A DNA stretch of 64,000 bases, from contig CCMO02000001.1 in the NCBI GenBank assembly GCA_000751295.2, forward strand, positions 2,467,501-2,531,500, in the 5' to 3' direction. The translations under genes and the position numbers were made by a program. Positions 43,281 to 51,860 of the stretch are shown here, piece after piece. The notes below the pieces were generated by a model that worked only from the letters and a program-made list of their open reading frames with translations, had not been told where the DNA came from and made no database searches. This stretch comes from a bacterium YEK0313 (GTDB lineage: Bacteria; Pseudomonadota; Alphaproteobacteria; Rhizobiales; Phreatobacteraceae). The number at the start of each line of letters is the position of its first letter. Positions within the stretch are counted from its first letter, which is position 1.

Positions 43281-43309
43281 AAATGGCGGGAACGGCGGCC
43301 GATTTCAAG
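43281..43309 (-). promoter_or_regulatory. RpoH (sigma-32) heat-shock promoter of htpG
   Basis: On the minus strand CTTGAA (43309-43304), a 15-base spacer and CGCCATTT (43288-43281) match the sigma-32 consensus CTTGAA-N13-15-CCCCATnT in 13 of 14 named positions. Expected transcription start is near 43274, a leader of about 33 bases before the htpG start at 43241. Confidence 0.7.
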
Positions 43310-43330
43310 AGCCGTCGCGCGCAATGCGGG

Positions 43331-44230
43331 TCAGCTTCGGCCGCCGCTGCGCAGCACGATGCAGGCGCCGCCGGCGGCGCGGATCCGGTCGCACAGCCGG
43401 TCCGCGGCAAGGCGGGTCGGCGCGCCGACCCGCACGCGATAGTAGGGGCTCGTGCCGCGGCTGCGCAGCCGGGATCCAAGGATCATCGGCTGGACGTTGC
43501 CCAGGATGCCGGACAGCCGGGCACGGGCGCGGCCATAGCTGGCGAGCGCGATCGCCTTCGAGAAATGTCCGGCAAGCTGCACGCCCCAGGGGGCGAAGGG
43601 GCCCTCCGCCGCGGCGAGAATGCCGCCGGGGCGGCGCAGCTGCGCCGTCACCTGCAGGCAGGTCTGCTGCGGCTGGTCGTGGGCGACCGTGGCTTCGGCG
43701 GGCGCGGCGCGGCGCGTATCCTCGGCCCAGTCCTGCGCCGTTCGGCCGGTGATCCGATAGACATAGTCCTGCGTTTCCGCAGGCAGGCCGCCGCGCCCGG
43801 CCAGGAAATTGGCGACCCTGGTCGGCCCGCCATTATAGGCTGCCGCGGCGAGGCCGAGATTGCCGAACTGCTTGACATGGTCGGCGAGCAGGTGGGCCGA
43901 GGCGGCGATCGCCTGCTCCGGGTCGAACGGGTCGGCCAGCCCGCGTTCGCGCGCCGTTCCCGGCATGAACTGGGCGATGCCCTGCGCGCCGGCGCTGCTC
44001 ACCACGCCGATGCGGAAGCTGCTCTCGGCCCAGATCAGCCGCGTGAAGAAATGGACCGGCAGGTTGTGTCGCCGCGCGCCCGTTTCGATCAGCCGGCAGA
44101 TCGTCTGCGGCAGGCTTTCGCCGTCGGTCGCCTGGGCCCTTGTGGCCGAGGGCAGAGCCGCCGACGCGAGCAGGGTCGCGGCCAGCAGCACCGCGGCGCG
44201 GTTCGCCATCACGCCTGGTATCATGCGCAT
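43331..44230 (-). CDS. Lytic murein transglycosylase with SPOR-like domain
   Basis: A 299-residue periplasmic enzyme. Signal peptide at residues about 1-33, SLT domain at about 40-150 with catalytic Glu69 (WAESSFR), GAQGIAQFMPGTA and AAAYNGGP motifs, and a C-terminal SPOR-like domain (YRVRVGAPTRLAADRLCDRIRAAGGAC) that may bind denuded glycan. It cleaves peptidoglycan glycan strands to form 1,6-anhydro products. Start is ambiguous: ATGs at 44230, 44224 and 44209 are all possible; the last gives the tidiest signal peptide. Similar sequences accompany conjugation or division systems, but nothing here indicates one. Confidence 0.85.
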   Translation of the reverse strand: MRMIPGVMANRAAVLLAATLLASAALPSATRAQATDGESLPQTICRLIETGARRHNLPVHFFTRLIWAESSFRIGVVSSAGAQGIAQFMPGTARERGLADPFDPEQAIAASAHLLADHVKQFGNLGLAAAAYNGGPTRVANFLAGRGGLPAETQDYVYRITGRTAQDWAEDTRRAAPAEATVAHDQPQQTCLQVTAQLRRPGGILAAAEGPFAPWGVQLAGHFSKAIALASYGRARARLSGILGNVQPMILGSRLRSRGTSPYYRVRVGAPTRLAADRLCDRIRAAGGACIVLRSGGRS

Positions 44231-44314
44231 CCCCGGTCCGGCATGGCCTGCGCCATAGCATTTCGGGCGCGCCCGACAAAGGGCGACGGTCTGCGGCGCA
44301 CTGTCCTATCGTCG

Positions 44315-45082
44315 TCAGATCGTCACGCCGCCGTCGATGACGATGTTCTGCCCGGTGACGAAGGAGCCGGCCTTGGAGGCGAGGAAAACCGCGGCCCCGG
44401 CGATCTCGTCGGGTTCGCCGATCCGCCGCAGCGGCGTCGTCGCGGTCCGCTCGGCGAGGCCGGCCGGATCTTCCCACAAGGCGCGCGCGAAATCCGTCTT
44501 GATCAGGCCGGGGGCGATGCAGTTCACGCGCACGTTGTGCGGGCCATATTCGACCGCCAGGTTGCGGGCGAGCTGCATGTCGGCCGCCTTGGAGATGCAA
44601 TAGGCGCCGATGATCGGCGAGCCGCGCAGGCCGCCGATGGAGGAAATGATGATGATGGAGCCGTCGCGCCGCTCGATCATGCCGGGGGCGACCATGCCGA
44701 TCAGCCAGTTGTTGGCGATGATGTTGTTGCCGAGGATCTTGGTGAACTGGTCGTCGCTGATGTCGTTGAGCGGTCCGTAATAGGGATTGGACGCGGCATT
44801 GCAGACGAGGATATCGATGACCGGGCCGAAGGCGGCGCGGGTTTCCGCGACCAGCCGGGCGAGGTCGTCCTTGGAGGAGATGTTGGCCGGTATCGCGATC
44901 GCCCGGCCGGCGCCGTGCCGGCCGTTGATCTCGGTGGCCACCGCTTCGCAGGCGGCCGCCTTGCGCGAGGATATGACGACCTGGGCGCCATGTTCGGCAA
45001 AACGTTCGGCGATCGCCTTGCCGATGCCGCGCGACGAACCCGTGATGATGGCGGTCTTGCCGCCGAGGTCGAACAACGTCAT
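44315..45082 (-). CDS. Short-chain dehydrogenase/reductase
   Basis: A 255-residue classical SDR. TGSSRGIG (14-21) binds NAD(P), NAAS is at 95-98, and Ser148, Tyr161 and Lys165 form the catalytic set (ISSIGG, YCISK). The terminal GSFVTGQNIVIDGG is typical. The gene has a GGGAGG ribosome site. It stands between a lytic transglycosylase gene and a membrane protein gene. Substrate unknown; resemblance to 3-oxoacyl-ACP reductase-like and glucose dehydrogenase-like enzymes is general. Confidence 0.85.
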   Translation of the reverse strand: MTLFDLGGKTAIITGSSRGIGKAIAERFAEHGAQVVISSRKAAACEAVATEINGRHGAGRAIAIPANISSKDDLARLVAETRAAFGPVIDILVCNAASNPYYGPLNDISDDQFTKILGNNIIANNWLIGMVAPGMIERRDGSIIIISSIGGLRGSPIIGAYCISKAADMQLARNLAVEYGPHNVRVNCIAPGLIKTDFARALWEDPAGLAERTATTPLRRIGEPDEIAGAAVFLASKAGSFVTGQNIVIDGGVTI

Positions 45083-45313
45083 GGAAACCTCCCGCGATTC
45101 ATGGGGCCAGCATGCCCGCTTTGGCTGAGGATGAATATAGACGGCTCGGCGCCGCCGACATGCGGAGCGGCTTGCCGCGGCGGTCCGCCTGCGACAAGAT
45201 CGTGCGGGCGCCTCGGTGGGCCCTGACGTGCATGGGATGATGGCCGCGAGCGGCCGTCCGGGCCCGCAAGGCGGGTTCCGGGCCGAGCGGCCATGTGGCG
45301 ACAGGGGCGTCTC

Positions 45314-45802
45314 ATGGATCTGACCACGCTGACGACAGTGCACACCGCGATCAGCATTGTCGCCATCCTCACCGGCGCCATCGCGGTCTTCGGGCTGTTC
45401 AAGGCTTCGACCGATGGATTCTGGACCGCCATTTTCCTGGTCACGGCCATCCTCACCAGCGCCACGGGTTTCCTGTTCCCGTTCAACGGGGTGCTGCCGT
45501 CGCATGTCGTCTCGGTCATCGCCCTGGCCGTCCTGGCGCTGGTTCTGGTCGCGCGCTACGGTCTCGGCTTGGCCGGTCCGTGGCGGTGGATCTATGCGGC
45601 CGGAATGGTGTTCAGCCTCTATTTCCTCGTCTTTGTCGGGATCGCTCAGGCCTTCGCCAAGGTCCCGGTTCTCCAGGCCGCCGCGCCGACCCAGTCCGAA
45701 CTGCCGTTTTCGCTGGCGCAGGGGCTGACCCTCGTCATCTTCGTGGCGTTGGCGATCGCGGCCTCGCGCAGTTTCCGGCCGCCTGTGGCGCGCCTCGCCT
45801 GA
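45314..45802 (+). CDS. Four-helix membrane hypothetical protein
   Basis: A 162-residue integral membrane protein with about four hydrophobic helices (near residues 9-29, 36-58, 63-85, 94-118) and another near the C-terminus. I do not recognise the family with certainty. The start at 45314 was chosen over 45293 because GGGGCG precedes it. The next gene begins 114 bases later; in between lies a perfect hairpin. Confidence 0.6.
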   Translation: MDLTTLTTVHTAISIVAILTGAIAVFGLFKASTDGFWTAIFLVTAILTSATGFLFPFNGVLPSHVVSVIALAVLALVLVARYGLGLAGPWRWIYAAGMVFSLYFLVFVGIAQAFAKVPVLQAAAPTQSELPFSLAQGLTLVIFVALAIAASRSFRPPVARLA

Positions 45803-45840
45803 CCGCCGGCCGGGCGGCGCGTCGGTCGCCGGGCGTTCCG

Positions 45841-45873
45841 GCAGCCTGCTGCCACGCCCTGGCAGCAGGCTGC
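45841..45873. repeat. Perfect 14-bp inverted repeat
   Basis: GCAGCCTGCTGCCA (45841-45854) and TGGCAGCAGGCTGC (45860-45873) are exact complements across a 5-base loop. It follows the membrane protein gene by 38 bases; there is no U tract, so a Rho-independent terminator of the classical kind is not proven. Confidence 0.6.
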
Positions 45874-45916
45874 TGCTATGTCCCTCGCCGAATGGCCACG
45901 ACGGAGGAGGCACGGC

Positions 45917-46285
45917 ATGACGGTCAAGGGCAGCTGCCATTGCGGCGCGACACGATTTGAGGTGGACGAGGCGCCGGCCACCGTGACGCGCTGCACCTGC
46001 ACCTATTGCTCCAAGCGCGGCGCGCTGTGGGCCTATTACCGGCCGGCACAGTTCCGGCTGACGGCGCCGGCCCAACATGCCGCGACCTATCGCTGGAACA
46101 CCGGGACGATCGCACATCATTTCTGCACGGTCTGCGGCTGCAGCACCTATGTCGAGACGCCCGATTGGTCGTCCGGCTCGGCCGATTTCGACAATCCGAA
46201 AATCAGCATCAACACGCGGCTGCTCGACGATTTCGATCTCGACGCCGTGCCGGTGGAAACGATCGACGGCAGGAACCTCTGGTAG
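45917..46285 (+). CDS. GFA family protein (zinc-binding)
   Basis: A 122-residue protein of the glutathione-dependent formaldehyde-activating (GFA) family. Cysteine pairs that bind zinc are visible: CHCG (residues 7-10), CTCTYC (26-31) and CTVCG (65-69). The AGGAGG ribosome site six bases before the ATG at 45917 decides the start. Most small family members have no proven GFA activity. It ends 7 bases before the convergent AraC gene. Confidence 0.8.
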   Translation: MTVKGSCHCGATRFEVDEAPATVTRCTCTYCSKRGALWAYYRPAQFRLTAPAQHAATYRWNTGTIAHHFCTVCGCSTYVETPDWSSGSADFDNPKISINTRLLDDFDLDAVPVETIDGRNLW

Positions 46286-46292
46286 GAGAGGA

Positions 46293-47126
46293 TCAGAGCC
46301 GCCCGGGCCGGCCCGCGAAATAGCGGGCGGGGGAGGATCCCATGGCCTGGCGGAACATGGCGATGAAGGCGCTCGGCGTGGCATAGCCGACCGCATCGGA
46401 CACCTCGGCGACCGCATCGCCGCGCGCAAGCCGCTCCAGCGCCGCCACGAGCCGCGCCTGCTGGCGCCATCGGCCGAAGCTGCTGCCGGTCTCGGCCTGG
46501 AACAGGCGGCGGGCCGTGCGGGGCGCGAGTCCGGCCCAGCGGGCCCAGTCGTCAAGCGTGCGGGCATCGGCCGGCCGGCGGGCGATCGCCGTGGCGATGC
46601 GCGCCAGCCGGCGATCCCGGGGCATCGGCAGGTGCAGGGGCTCGCGCGGCGCCCGGGCGACCTCGTCGATCAGCACCGCGGCGAGCCGCAGCTGATCGGC
46701 CGACAGGGTATCGGCCATCGCCCAGGTGACGGCCCGGCGGACCAGCGCGCCCAGCACCTCGCTGATGCCGCTGACCCGCGGTTTGGCCGGCAGCATGCCG
46801 CACCCGTCCGGATGGATCATCACGACCCAGCCGCTGATGACGCCGCTGAGGCTGACCTTGTGGTCGCTGCCGGGCGGGATCCAGCCGGCGCGGTTCGGCG
46901 GCAGCAGCCAGGAGCCGTGCCGGCTGCGGACATGAACGAGGCCGCTTTCGATGCAGAAGAGCTGGCCGCGAACATGACGGTGCCAATCGAGCTCGCGGGT
47001 TCCCAGGCGATAGGGCCCGTCGTCCCGGTCGTTGCCGCGCAGGGCTATGACGAGGGGGCCGTCGGCACGGTCGAAAGCGTCGGGCATGGTCTGATGCCGG
47101 CAGTGGATTTGGCCATTTTGCGACAT
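46293..47126 (-). CDS. AraC-family transcriptional regulator (cupin domain)
   Basis: A 277-residue AraC regulator with an N-terminal cupin (WHRHVRGQLFCIESGLVHVR) and two C-terminal HTHs (RTLDDWARWAGLAPRTARRLFQ, then AEVSDAVGYATPSAFIAMFRQAMGSSPARYF). The protein resembles the AdiY/RhaS-like small-molecule sensors. It is divergent from a small hypothetical gene; two direct GGTACCGC copies in the gap are candidates for its binding sites. Confidence 0.85.
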   Translation of the reverse strand: MSQNGQIHCRHQTMPDAFDRADGPLVIALRGNDRDDGPYRLGTRELDWHRHVRGQLFCIESGLVHVRSRHGSWLLPPNRAGWIPPGSDHKVSLSGVISGWVVMIHPDGCGMLPAKPRVSGISEVLGALVRRAVTWAMADTLSADQLRLAAVLIDEVARAPREPLHLPMPRDRRLARIATAIARRPADARTLDDWARWAGLAPRTARRLFQAETGSSFGRWRQQARLVAALERLARGDAVAEVSDAVGYATPSAFIAMFRQAMGSSPARYFAGRPGRL

Positions 47127-47142
47127 TTATCGGCTGGATAGC

Positions 47143-47166
47143 GGTACCGCAACCTGATGGTACCGC
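47143..47166. promoter_or_regulatory. GGTACCGC direct repeats between AraC and the next gene
   Basis: GGTACCGC occurs at 47143-47150 and 47159-47166, 16 bases apart start to start; the left copy is part of a 10-bp palindrome (GCGGTACCGC, 47141-47150). AraC proteins often bind repeated half sites, so this may be the operator. About 60 bases lie between it and the start of the downstream gene at 47224. Confidence 0.4.
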
Positions 47167-47223
47167 GCGATCATGCGGCGCGGCGACGCCCACCTGTGCC
47201 GCCGCATGTTCGCAGGAGATATC

Positions 47224-47631
47224 ATGGCACTCGATCCGGCCTCGTTCGTCGTGCACGACGTCAGCCGTTTTCCCGTCGTCCACGCCCGGGCGGAGGCGAT
47301 CCAGCCGGGCTATGCCGGGCAATGGTTGCGCGAGATGGATGCGCTGCTCGCGCAGGACCAGACATTCGTGGTGGTGATGGCCGGCAACGAGGCGGCCGAG
47401 ACCCACGAGGACCGCAAGCAGCGCGGCCTTTGGCTGAAGCGCAACAGGCAGGCGCTCGGGCGCAGGTGCCTTGCCCTCGTCGGCGTCGAACCCGACGGGC
47501 TGAAACGTGCGGCGCTCCGGCTGCAGGCCGCGATGGCGGTCAAGGCCTTCGGCATTCCGGCGGAGATCGTCGCCTCCGCCGCCGAAGCCGAACAGGCGAG
47601 CGCCCGCATCCTGCGCGGCCAAGCGACGTAG
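47224..47631 (+). CDS. Hypothetical protein under AraC control
   Basis: A 135-residue protein I do not recognise. The start at 47224 has AGGAG six bases upstream. It begins with ALDPASFVVHDVSRFPVV and has an alpha/beta pattern with FVVVMAG and RCLALVGVEPD strands; the central helix is highly charged (HEDRKQRGLWLKRNRQ). No signal peptide or membrane helix. The divergent AraC regulator may control it. Confidence 0.55.
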   Translation: MALDPASFVVHDVSRFPVVHARAEAIQPGYAGQWLREMDALLAQDQTFVVVMAGNEAAETHEDRKQRGLWLKRNRQALGRRCLALVGVEPDGLKRAALRLQAAMAVKAFGIPAEIVASAAEAEQASARILRGQAT

Positions 47632-47723
47632 CCGGCGCCGTCGGGGCGGCCGTGCGTCGCACCGGGCTTGCGTGCGTGTCCCGTCGCCGCCCATGCTGGC
47701 TGGAAACGTTCGAGGAGGCCCCG

Positions 47724-48494
47724 ATGACCATGCTCAACGACCATTGCTCGGTGGAACGGCGGGAGCACGGCATTGTCTGGCTGACCATAACCAATGCCGG
47801 CAAGGCCAATATCCTGGGCTCGCCGGTCATTGCCGCGCTGACGTCGGGCATCGAGGCCCTGGCGAAGGAGGCGGATCTGCGCGCCCTGGTGCTGACCGGC
47901 GCCGGCGAAACCAGCTTCATCGGCGGCGCCGACATCAGGGAGATGGCGGCGCTCGATCCGGCCACGGCGGAGCGCTTCATCACGGGCTTGCGGGATCTCT
48001 GCGAGGCGGCCCGCCGGTTTCCCGCGCCGGTCGCCGCCCGCATCAACGGCTGGTGTCTCGGCGGTGGACTGGAGCTTGCCATGGCCTGCGATTTCAGGAT
48101 CGCGGCCGACACGGCGAAGTTCGCCATGCCCGAAGTGAAGGTCGGCATTCCCTCGGTCATTCATGCCGCGCTGATGCCGCGCCTGATCGGCATGGCACGG
48201 GCACGCTGGCTGATCCTCACCGGCGCGACCATCGATGCCGCAACCGCGTGCGAGTGGGGCCTGGTCGACGTCGTGGCTCCTGCGCCGTCGCTGGATGCCG
48301 CGGTCGAGACCGCGCTTCTGCCGGTCGTCGCGTGCGGACCGGCGGCGCTGCGCGCCCAGAAGGACCTGCTGCGGGCCTGGGAGGAACTGCCGCTCTCCCA
48401 GGCGATCGACGCCAGCATCCCGGTTTTCGGGCGCGCCTTCGGCACCGGCGAGCCCCAGGCGCATATGCAGGCCTTTCTCGAGCGCAAGCGCTAG
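47724..48494 (+). CDS. Enoyl-CoA hydratase/isomerase family protein
   Basis: A 256-residue crotonase. The oxyanion-hole region SFIGGADIREMAAL and the WCLGGGLELAMACD and MPEVKVGIPS blocks are present, with both catalytic glutamates (the E of GLELA and of MPEV). It would hydrate or isomerise an enoyl-CoA in fatty or aromatic acid breakdown. AGGAGG lies six bases before the ATG. It lies 92 bases after the previous gene and is convergent with another crotonase. Confidence 0.85.
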   Translation: MTMLNDHCSVERREHGIVWLTITNAGKANILGSPVIAALTSGIEALAKEADLRALVLTGAGETSFIGGADIREMAALDPATAERFITGLRDLCEAARRFPAPVAARINGWCLGGGLELAMACDFRIAADTAKFAMPEVKVGIPSVIHAALMPRLIGMARARWLILTGATIDAATACEWGLVDVVAPAPSLDAAVETALLPVVACGPAALRAQKDLLRAWEELPLSQAIDASIPVFGRAFGTGEPQAHMQAFLERKR

Positions 48495-48563
48495 GCTCCT
48501 GTTTCGGCGCCTTTTCGTTACGCGAACCGGCACCCGCGTTTGAAAGCGCCGGGGCTGGCCGGA

Positions 48564-49430
48564 TCAGTCGATCGGGCGCAGCCGCTTGGACACCTGGCTG
48601 GCGATGGGCGCACCGCTGTCGCGTTCCGCAACCGCCTGCTTGAAGCCGACCTCCTGGGTGCGCTCGCGGAACCACATGCCCTCGGGCGTGTGGCGCGAAA
48701 CGCCGTCGAACAGGGTCGCGAACATCTGCGTGGTGCTCAATCCCATGTTTTCGTAGGCCTGGTTCACCACCATCTTGGTCATCATCAGCTGGTTGCGCGG
48801 CACGCCGCGCAGCCGGCCGACCAGGGCCTCGACCGCCGCGTCGAGTTCGGGCTCGGGCACGGCCCTGAGCGCGAGGCCGATCGAGGCCGCCTCGGTTCCG
48901 CCGATGAGGTCGCCGGTCATCATCATGCGCTTGGCCATCTGCGGGCCGAGCCGGTAGACCCACATGGCGGGGGTCGGCACGCCCCAGACGCGTGCCGGCG
49001 GATAGCCGATGCGGGCATCCTCCGCCATGATCAGGAAGTCGCAGCACAGGGCGATGTCGGAGCCGCCGGCGACCGCCGCCCCATGCACGCGCGCGACCGT
49101 CGGCTTGGTCGCGCGCCACAGGGCCATGAAGTCCTGCGTGTTGCGCCACATCATCGAGAAATCGAGCGTCGGATCCCACGGCATGTCCTGCGAACCGGTG
49201 ATCTCGCCCTTGCGTTCGGCATAGTGCTTGAGATCGTAGCCGCCGCAGAAGCCGCGGCCGGCGCCCTTGAGCACGATGACATGCACGTCCGGATCCGCTT
49301 CCGCCGCCTCGACGGCGGCGCGGATCTCGCGCGGCATGACGCCGTCGATGGCATTGAAATGGTCCGGGCGGTTCAGCGTGATCGTCGCCGTGCGGTCGCC
49401 GGTGTCGTAGAGCAGTGTCTCGAACCTCAT
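48564..49430 (-). CDS. Crotonase-family protein lacking the usual glutamates
   Basis: A 288-residue crotonase. The CoA-binding and oxyanion loop (GFCGGYDLKHYAE) is intact, but the residues aligned with the two catalytic glutamates of enoyl-CoA hydratase read Asp (GGSDIAL) and Pro (GYPPARVWG). The enzyme may therefore be a hydrolase, isomerase or other family member rather than a hydratase. It is divergent from a PaaX-type regulator across 67 bases, which points to a role in catabolism of an aromatic or related acyl-CoA. Confidence 0.8.
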   Translation of the reverse strand: MRFETLLYDTGDRTATITLNRPDHFNAIDGVMPREIRAAVEAAEADPDVHVIVLKGAGRGFCGGYDLKHYAERKGEITGSQDMPWDPTLDFSMMWRNTQDFMALWRATKPTVARVHGAAVAGGSDIALCCDFLIMAEDARIGYPPARVWGVPTPAMWVYRLGPQMAKRMMMTGDLIGGTEAASIGLALRAVPEPELDAAVEALVGRLRGVPRNQLMMTKMVVNQAYENMGLSTTQMFATLFDGVSRHTPEGMWFRERTQEVGFKQAVAERDSGAPIASQVSKRLRPID

Positions 49431-49475
49431 GGGGCGCTCCCTGTCGCTGCCGGCCTTGACCGCCGGCCGTTGTTG

Positions 49476-49490
49476 GATATTTCATATTTT
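49476..49490. promoter_or_regulatory. AT-rich dyad between the crotonase and PaaX genes
   Basis: The gap holds a short AT-rich run (GATATTTCATATTTT) with the dyad ATAT-TTC-ATAT, standing out in GC-rich sequence. Possibly a PaaX operator or promoter element; no clear -10/-35 pair was found. Confidence 0.3.
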
Positions 49491-49497
49491 GACGACA

Positions 49498-50316
49498 ATG
49501 GACAAAGATAGCAACATCAACGAATGGACCGCGGGCATGAATGTCAGCGCGCGGTCGGTGATCCTCGATCTCCTGGCGACCGATTCCGGGGCGGCCTTTT
49601 CCGCCGCCGATCTGCTGCGCGCCGGGGCGGCCTTCGGGCTGGGCGCCGTGGGCATGAGGACCGCGATGACCCGGCTGAAGGCGGAAGGGCGCCTCGTGCA
49701 GAAGGCGCGCGGCCTCTATGGCGTGGGGCCGGCCGCCGAGGCACTGCAGCGCCGCGTGCTGGGCTGGCGCTCGGTCCAGGCGCGCCGGCGCGGCTGGAGC
49801 GGCCAGTGGCTGCTGGCATTGGCCGGGCCGGAAGAGCGGGCCGACCGGACGGTCTGGCGGCGCACGCTCAAGGCGCTGGCGCTCGAGGGCTTTGCCGAAG
49901 CCGAGACCAATGTCTGGGTCCGGCCGGCCAATCTCGCCGGCGGCGCCGAGGCCATGCGGGCACGGCTTGGCGAGCTCGGCCATGCGCGGTCGCTGCTGAT
50001 CGTGACGGCCGGCGAGGTCGATGCGCTTCGCGCCGGCCGGTTCGCCCGGCTCTGGGACGGGCCTGCGATCGCCGCGGGGCATGCCGACATGGCTGCGGCG
50101 CTCGGCGGCAGCGAGGTACGGCTCGCCCAGGCCGATCTGGCCGCGGCCGCTGCGGAAACGCTGGCGCTCGGCCGCCGCGCGGTCCGGCGCATCGTGCGCG
50201 ACCCTCTGCTGCCGGAGACGTTCGGGACGGTCGATGCGCTGGCCGGTCTGGTCGCCGCCATGGATCGCTACGATCGCTTCGGCAAGGCGGTCTGGCGGCG
50301 CTATCTCGCGGGCTGA
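49498..50316 (+). CDS. PaaX-family transcriptional regulator
   Basis: A 272-residue regulator with an N-terminal winged HTH (residues about 15-75; VGMRTAMTRLKAEGRLVQKARGLYG) followed by the alpha/beta PaaX-like domain (WSGQWLLALAGPEERADRTVWRRTLKALALEGFAEAETNVWVRP). PaaX represses phenylacetate genes until phenylacetyl-CoA accumulates. Here the divergent crotonase gene is the likely target, but no paaA-K genes are present, so the inducer may be another acyl-CoA. The start at 49498 fits the HTH position. Confidence 0.8.
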   Translation: MDKDSNINEWTAGMNVSARSVILDLLATDSGAAFSAADLLRAGAAFGLGAVGMRTAMTRLKAEGRLVQKARGLYGVGPAAEALQRRVLGWRSVQARRRGWSGQWLLALAGPEERADRTVWRRTLKALALEGFAEAETNVWVRPANLAGGAEAMRARLGELGHARSLLIVTAGEVDALRAGRFARLWDGPAIAAGHADMAAALGGSEVRLAQADLAAAAAETLALGRRAVRRIVRDPLLPETFGTVDALAGLVAAMDRYDRFGKAVWRRYLAG

Positions 50317-50332
50317 GCCCGGGCGTGCCTGC

Positions 50333-51517
50333 TCAGGCGGCCTTGGCGGCCGCCGGGACGCCGGCCGTGATCCGGCCGTGGAACAGGGCGGCGATCAGGT
50401 CCGACTGCGTGACGACGCCGAGCAACTCCCCCTTGGCGCCGATGACGGGCAGATGATGCCAGCCGCCGTCGGCCATCAGCGGCACCAGTTCCGCGATCGG
50501 CGTTTCGGGCCGCGCCGAGCGCACGGGCGCCGACATGATCTCCTCGACGGATGCCTGGGCCGGCCGTTTCAGCAGGGCCGCCTCGCGCAGGCGGTGGACG
50601 AGGCCGACACGCGGCCCCTTCGGCCCCCATACCATCTTGTCGACGAGATCCGTGGCGCTGACGATGCCGACGACGCGCCCGTTCTCGCCGATCACCGGCA
50701 GCGCCTTGACGCTGTGGCGCCGCAGCAGGGCCGCGGCTTCCAGCCAGGAACTGTCGGGCGAGACGGTGACGACGTCGCGCGACATGATGTCGGCGCAGGT
50801 CATGGCGCCCGAGCGCCGATGGAAGGCCCGTTCCTCGGCCTGGTGAAGAATATCCTCGAGATCGTCCCGGCTGATGTCGACGAGCTCGCCATGGGCGGCC
50901 AGCGCCGCGTCGAGATCGGCGGCGGTGAAACCGAGGCGTTCGCTCGGTTGCGGATCCGCCGTCTGATGGTCGCGGCGGACCGGGGCCGGCCGATGCGGGT
51001 AGCGGCGCCCGGTGAGATTGTTGAAGAGGAGCGCGGTGGCGAGCAGCACGGCCGAGTCCACCCCGACCGGCCAGAGCGCGAAGCCATAGCCGGCGGCCGT
51101 GACGGTCGGGCCGCCCAGCACGGCGGTCAGGGCCACGGCGCCGCCCGGCGGATGCAGGCAGCCGAGCAGCATCATCGCGGCAATGGCCCCGCCGCCGGCA
51201 AGGGCGGCGGCAAGAATGGGATCGCCGACATGGCTCGCCGCCGTGACGCCGATCAGCGCCGAGATGACGTTGCCGCCGAGGATGGACCAGGGCTGGGCCA
51301 GCGGGCTTGCCGGCACGGCGAACAGGAGGACCGCGGAAGCGCCGATCGGGGCGATCAGCAGCGGCAGGGCCGGGGAGGGTCCGAGCGCGAAGCGCATGGC
51401 GAACCCGGTGACGAGAATGCCGCAGAGGGCGCCGACTGCCGCGCGCAGGCGTTCGACCGGCGTGACCGGGGCAAGCCCCGGCCCCAGGTGCTTCAGGAGG
51501 GATGCAATGCCATGCAT
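50333..51517 (-). CDS. HPP family membrane protein with two CBS domains
   Basis: A 394-residue protein: an N-terminal HPP membrane domain with about four helices (residues about 20-150, with LLIAPIGASAVLLFAVPASPLAQP and LHPPGGA), then a linker, and a CBS pair (about 240-300 and 325-385, with VTVSPDSSWLEAAALL and IAELVPLMADGGWHHLPVIG). HPP proteins have been proposed to carry nitrite; the CBS pair may sense adenylates. The ATG at 51517 starts the HPP homology; frames further upstream have none. Ribosome site weak. Confidence 0.85.
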   Translation of the reverse strand: MHGIASLLKHLGPGLAPVTPVERLRAAVGALCGILVTGFAMRFALGPSPALPLLIAPIGASAVLLFAVPASPLAQPWSILGGNVISALIGVTAASHVGDPILAAALAGGGAIAAMMLLGCLHPPGGAVALTAVLGGPTVTAAGYGFALWPVGVDSAVLLATALLFNNLTGRRYPHRPAPVRRDHQTADPQPSERLGFTAADLDAALAAHGELVDISRDDLEDILHQAEERAFHRRSGAMTCADIMSRDVVTVSPDSSWLEAAALLRRHSVKALPVIGENGRVVGIVSATDLVDKMVWGPKGPRVGLVHRLREAALLKRPAQASVEEIMSAPVRSARPETPIAELVPLMADGGWHHLPVIGAKGELLGVVTQSDLIAALFHGRITAGVPAAAKAA

Positions 51518-51804
51518 AAGGGGAACTCGCGCTGGCGCCGTCAGTGTTCGGATGCGTCGAGACAGGCCCCGCGCGTGCCCAAGCCAGTAGCAAGTTGCCG
51601 GTATTTTGGGCAATGCCAGGATCTTTCGTTTTTCACCGCGTTCGGGGAACGTCTTTGCGTTCGCGTGGCGATTGTCCGCGAGAATTTTCCTGAAGGGGCG
51701 GTTGTCGCGGACGGCCGGTGGCACAGCGGGTGGAATCTGCGGGTCAGAGTCGCTCCGTGCCTCGGCGAGCAACCGGGGCCGGCCATGCATGGTGCAATTG
51801 GGGG

Positions 51805-51833
51805 TTGACAGGATTTAGGAAAATAGTCATAGT
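51805..51833 (+). promoter_or_regulatory. Promoter before the prophage terminase genes
   Basis: A perfect TTGACA (51805-51810), a 17-base AT-rich spacer, and CATAGT (51828-51833). The start of transcription would be near 51840, and the terminator ends at 51889, so a leader of about 50 bases would be released unless terminated transcription is overridden. Confidence 0.6.
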
Positions 51834-51860
51834 ACGAGAAATGTAACGTCCCATCATCGT

